In this document: piece after piece, positions 61,212 through 64,000 of the stretch | Layout of the letters: each line of letters opens with the position of its first letter | Numbering within the stretch: the stretch's first letter is position 1 | Source: Salarchaeum sp. JOR-1 | GTDB taxonomy: Archaea > Halobacteriota > Halobacteria > Halobacteriales > Halobacteriaceae | DNA: 64,000 bases | Assembly: GCF_007833275.1 (NCBI RefSeq) | Contig: NZ_CP042241.1 | Span: 1,116,001 to 1,180,000 of the forward strand | Reading direction: 5' to 3' | Translations under genes and position numbers: made by a program | Notes under the pieces: model-generated | Told to the model about the DNA's origin: nothing | Databases searched by the model: none | Seen by the model: only the letters and a program-made list of their open reading frames with translations

Positions 61212-61253
61212 ATGGGGGAGACGAACTCGTGCACCAAAACGGTTCGCCGCCCG

Positions 61254-62156
61254 TCAGTACTGGTCGTCGAGAAAGGCCTCGACCTCGGGCCGGGTGGGGG
61301 CGGTGCGCGCGCCCTCGCTGGTGGCGGCGAGCGCGCCGCAGGCGTTCGCGTACTCCAGCGCGCGCTCGATGCGGTCGGCGTCGATGCCGTCCGCGCCGAG
61401 GACGACGGCGAGAAACCCGGCGGCGAACGCGTCGCCCGCGCCGGTGGTGTCCACCGCGTCCACCTCGAACCCGGGGTGGTCGTAGCTCCCGGTGGCGGTG
61501 TGGACGGTCGCGCCGCGCGCGCCGTGCTTCACCACCACGAGACCGCCCCGGGTCGGCGGCGCGTTCGTGTACTCGGATCCGAGCACGGACGCGGCCTCCC
61601 GGCCGTTCAGGAACAGCACGTCCGCGCGCTCGATGGTCGCGGAGAAATCCCGCGCGCTCAGTCGTCTCCCCGGGTCGAAACTCACGGTCGCGTTCGCGTC
61701 CGCGGCCAGCCGCGCGAGCCGGGTCGCCGTCTCCGGGCGCTGGCTCGTCAGGTGGACGTGGTCGATTCCGGCGACCGTCTCGTCGTCCACGTCCTCGGGG
61801 CCGACGGCCTCGTTCGCGCCGTCGTTCCCGAGGACCATCACCTGCCCGCTCGCCGCGACGACGAGGTACTTCACGCTCGTCTCCCCGTCGTCGACGACGC
61901 GCAGACGGTCGGTGTCCACGCCCGCCTCCGTGAGTTCGCGCTCGACGAGCAGGCCGTTCTCGTCGTCGCCGACGCTCCCGAGGATGCCCACGTCCACGTC
62001 GTGGCCGGCGAGCGACGCGGCGACGTTCGCGGCGCTCCCGCCGCCCGCGGCGTGCTGGCTCTCGATGCGCGCCTCGCCGTCGGGGTCGGGGAGCGCGTCC
62101 ACGCGCAGCGTCACGTCCCAGTTCACGTGACCGGCCGCGAGCACGCGCCGGGTCAC
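61254..62156 (-). CDS. PfkB-family sugar kinase (candidate ribose-1-phosphate kinase)
   Basis: A 300-residue ribokinase-fold enzyme from GTG 62156, which overlaps the DUF63 stop by 4 nt. VLAAGHVNWDVTLRVDALP opens the fold; HAAGGGSAANVAASLAGHDV is the PfkB substrate lid region; LFLNGREAASVLG precedes the terminal anion hole DTTGAGDAFAAGFLAVVLGA with its catalytic Asp. In haloarchaea PfkB homologues phosphorylate ribose 1-phosphate at O5, feeding ribose-1,5-bisphosphate isomerase. The next genes at both ends (phosphorylase, isomerase) support that over ribokinase or fructokinase. Confidence 0.8.
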   Translation of the reverse strand: MTRRVLAAGHVNWDVTLRVDALPDPDGEARIESQHAAGGGSAANVAASLAGHDVDVGILGSVGDDENGLLVERELTEAGVDTDRLRVVDDGETSVKYLVVAASGQVMVLGNDGANEAVGPEDVDDETVAGIDHVHLTSQRPETATRLARLAADANATVSFDPGRRLSARDFSATIERADVLFLNGREAASVLGSEYTNAPPTRGGLVVVKHGARGATVHTATGSYDHPGFEVDAVDTTGAGDAFAAGFLAVVLGADGIDADRIERALEYANACGALAATSEGARTAPTRPEVEAFLDDQY

Positions 62157-62962
62157 GGCGCGGTCACCACGAACAACAGGGCGTTGTGCATCCCGGGGCC
62201 GAGTCCGACCGCGGCCACCAGCCCGAGGAGGAGCGACCCCCCGGCCTCGTCGTCGCGGACGTAGTCGGCGAGCAACACCGTGATTCCCGCGGCGAGCGCG
62301 AGCTTCACGAGCACGAACAGCCACCCGCTCCCGAGCGCGTCCGCGGTCGGCAGGCCCGCGGCGAACTCCAGGATGATGCGGGAGAGCGGCGTGCGCTCCC
62401 CGAACCCGAGCACGTCCACGCCCACCGCGGTGGTCGTGCCGTCGAGCGCGTGTCCGAGCACCACGAGCGCGCCCGCCGGCCACGTCACGCGGGCCGCGGC
62501 CGGCCGCACTCGACGCAGCACCGCCCACACGACCGCGGCCGCGACCACGCCGGCCGCTACTCCGACGGCCGGCCACGCCAGCGCGAGGCCCCCGTGCGTC
62601 GACCCGTACTGGAGCGCCACCCCGACCGGAGCGGCGAGCGCGAGGAACCCGGTGCCGGCGAGCACCCGTAACGGCGCGTCCGTTCGACTCGCGCCGATCC
62701 AGCACAGGCCCGCGAGCACGAACGTCGACGCGTACACGATCGGCGAACTCGCGAACGGCGCGACCGGTTCCGGCAGTACGTCTAACTGGTAGGTGACGTA
62801 CAGCGTCGACCCGACCGCCATCCACGGCGCGAACGCGACGATGGTTCGCGGCGTCACGCGAACGCGGGCCGCCCGAAGCCCGTACGCCACCACCGCCACG
62901 CCCACGAGCACCGCGAGCAGGTGGGGGAGCGGCGGGACCTCGACTCCTGCGGGCAACACCAT
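62153..62962 (-). CDS. DUF63 family membrane protein
   Basis: A 269-residue integral membrane protein with seven to eight helices. The marker LVVLGHALDGTTTAVGVDVLGFGERTPLSR-type region (GHALDGTTTAVGVDVLGFG then ERTPLSRIIL) is diagnostic of DUF63, an archaeal family with an Asp-Gly and His in a helix. It ends LGPGMHNALLFV. No biochemical role is established. It is the gene directly upstream of the PfkB kinase with coupled translation. Confidence 0.88.
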   Translation of the reverse strand: MVLPAGVEVPPLPHLLAVLVGVAVVAYGLRAARVRVTPRTIVAFAPWMAVGSTLYVTYQLDVLPEPVAPFASSPIVYASTFVLAGLCWIGASRTDAPLRVLAGTGFLALAAPVGVALQYGSTHGGLALAWPAVGVAAGVVAAAVVWAVLRRVRPAAARVTWPAGALVVLGHALDGTTTAVGVDVLGFGERTPLSRIILEFAAGLPTADALGSGWLFVLVKLALAAGITVLLADYVRDDEAGGSLLLGLVAAVGLGPGMHNALLFVVTAP

Positions 62963-63101
62963 ACCGGACGCCCGCGGCCCGACCGGAAAACGTTGCCGCT
63001 CCGCGACCGGCCCCGGCGAAGAACGCGTCCTCCGCGCGGCTTTGCGCGCTCGCGTGCCACCGTGTGACCGCTCGCCTGCCCGGGGCGCGCGACGGGCTGT
63101 C

Positions 63102-63989
63102 CTACTCTCCGAACACGTCGTCGGGCCTGTCCCCGTACCGGTCGCGCATGAGCGTGACGAGGCTCTCGGGGGCGTACTGGCCGCGCTCGGTGACGACGGC
63201 GTCCACGTAGCGGGCGGGCGTCACGTCGAACGCGGGGTTCGCGACGGCCACGTCGAGGTCGTCGTCTGGGTCGAGAACCTCCGTGGGGTCGCGCTCCTCG
63301 ATCTCGATCGGGTGGCCGGCGAGTGTCCGCGGCGCGAGTTTCAGCGTCTGCGCGGCGACGGTGACGGGCACGTCGCGTTCGCTCGCGCTCGCGGCGAGAC
63401 CCGCGGTGCCGATCTTGTTCACGACCGCGCCGTCCGCGCGCACGGCGTCCGCGCCGACGAGCACGTGGTCGGCCTCGGGGAGGAAGTGGTGGGCGGCGGA
63501 GTCCACGATGAGCGTCACGTCCACGCCCAGTTCGCGCAGTCGCTCGGCGGTGATGTGGCCCTGCTTCCGCGGCCGAGTTTCCTTCACGTAGGCCGAGAGC
63601 GACTTCCCCGCGTCGACGGCGTGTTCGACGCACGCGAGCGCGTCGGTCGAGTGGCAGTGCGTCATCACGGTGTCGCCGTCCGCGAACCGCCGGCCGCCCA
63701 CCGCGCCGAGGTCGTCCTGCGCGGCGTCCAGTTCCGCGCGGAAGTCCTCGACCGCCGCGACCACGCTCTCCCGGAGTGCGGGCACGCTCCCGCCGCGCAT
63801 CCCGCCGAGCACGAGGCGGATCGCGTTCGGGAGGGAGACGGCGGTCGGTCGCGTCTCTCGGAGGCGGTCGGCCGCGGTCGTCATGTCCTCGCGGAAGTCT
63901 GCTGGCGTGTCCGCGTCGCTCTCGCGAGCTTCGGCGGCGAGCGCGTCCGCCGCTGCGCTCGCGATGGTCGCCGCCCCTCGCACCTCCAT
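63102..63989 (-). CDS. Ribose 1,5-bisphosphate isomerase (eIF2B-like)
   Basis: A 295-residue eIF2B-alpha/MTNA-fold enzyme. Catalytic Cys lies in DTVMTHCHSTDALACVEHA, the usual eIF2B position having no such Cys, and the acid in HVLVGADAVRADGAVVNKIGT followed by GLAASASERDVPVTV. RKQGHITAERLRELGVDV precedes them. These fit R15P isomerase, which makes ribulose 1,5-bisphosphate, rather than translation factor subunits. It is the first gene of the minus-strand series that contains PfkB and nucleoside phosphorylase. The start (ATG 63989) is 11 nt from the right edge, so its promoter is outside. Confidence 0.88.
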   Translation of the reverse strand: MEVRGAATIASAAADALAAEARESDADTPADFREDMTTAADRLRETRPTAVSLPNAIRLVLGGMRGGSVPALRESVVAAVEDFRAELDAAQDDLGAVGGRRFADGDTVMTHCHSTDALACVEHAVDAGKSLSAYVKETRPRKQGHITAERLRELGVDVTLIVDSAAHHFLPEADHVLVGADAVRADGAVVNKIGTAGLAASASERDVPVTVAAQTLKLAPRTLAGHPIEIEERDPTEVLDPDDDLDVAVANPAFDVTPARYVDAVVTERGQYAPESLVTLMRDRYGDRPDDVFGE

Positions 63990-64000
63990 CGACGCGATGC

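Noticed and set aside
57966..62264. Very long plus-strand open frame (1432 codons)
   Set aside because: It runs antisense to six well-recognised genes, has Arg/Asp/His/Val-rich shadow composition, no motif, and arises because GC-rich haloarchaeal DNA has few stop codons in the opposite frame.

Overview
The window is 64 kb of chromosome from an extremely halophilic archaeon (class Halobacteria). Three things point there: uniformly GC-rich DNA, strongly acidic proteins throughout (Asp/Glu-rich, Lys-poor, as in salt-in halophiles), and many families restricted to haloarchaea (DUF5778-, DUF5802-, DUF5815-, DUF6149-like proteins, Hvo_1808-type lipoprotein, SAMP1, archaeal DnaG). Genes are dense, with many 1-4 nt stop/start overlaps and leaderless-type promoters (a TATA box about 27 nt before the start codon). 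I see no rRNA, no convincing tRNA, no CRISPR array, no insertion sequence and no prophage. No gene-free stretch exceeds about 190 bases. I could not run any search; family names are from recognition of motifs and overall sequence.

Layout. 1-1.8 kb: alternative haem route (precorrin-2 dehydrogenase, fused siroheme decarboxylase). 1.9-3.6 kb: two convergent cis-prenyltransferase homologues, one lacking the catalytic motif, separated by five tandem palindromes. 3.6-8.8 kb: DUF92 membrane kinase-like protein, DnaG primase, MFS transporter, small winged helix, type IV pilin. 8.9-13.5 kb: CARF-like/HTH regulator, enolase-like protein, DUF1405, PdxS, homoserine kinase. 13.6-20.7 kb: FAD enzyme, TetR regulator with an operator touching its start, MBL hydrolase, amidohydrolase and acyl-CoA ligase pair, DUF6149, FAD/NAD oxidoreductase. 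20.8-23.8 kb: small conserved proteins and an ABC-2 type exporter. 23.9-29.1 kb: carB, a small membrane protein and carA, with an Lrp-type regulator divergent from carA and a shared TTCGTAA motif. 29.1-33.8 kb: IDI-like Nudix protein, JAMM desampylase, SDR, alcohol dehydrogenase, MoaB, 5-formyl-THF cyclo-ligase. 33.8-37.1 kb: pyrG-guaA(B) operon with two small downstream genes. 37.1-43.8 kb: two paralogous membrane proteins, hydrolase, PspA, HExxH lipoprotein, MFS, HPP protein. 43.8-48.7 kb: thrS, ZIP transporter, probable D-glutamate catabolic pair. 48.7-54.3 kb: Vms1-like peptidyl-tRNA hydrolase, DUF5802, secreted Gly-Pro-Pro repeat protein with overlapping HTH gene, GatD, GNAT, SAMP1. 54.3-59.5 kb: potassium channel with two TrkA-C-like membrane proteins, HPP-UspA fusion. 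59.5-64 kb: nucleoside phosphorylase, PfkB kinase and ribose-1,5-bisphosphate isomerase with DUF63 and a beta-propeller protein.

Most of the window is core metabolism and translation. The best candidates for new biology are the tandem palindromes, the inactive-looking cis-prenyltransferase beside an active one, the Nudix/IDI homologue without its catalytic cysteine, the CARF-type regulator without CRISPR, the car regulon motif, the three-gene potassium module and the nucleoside-to-ribulose-bisphosphate cluster at the right end.
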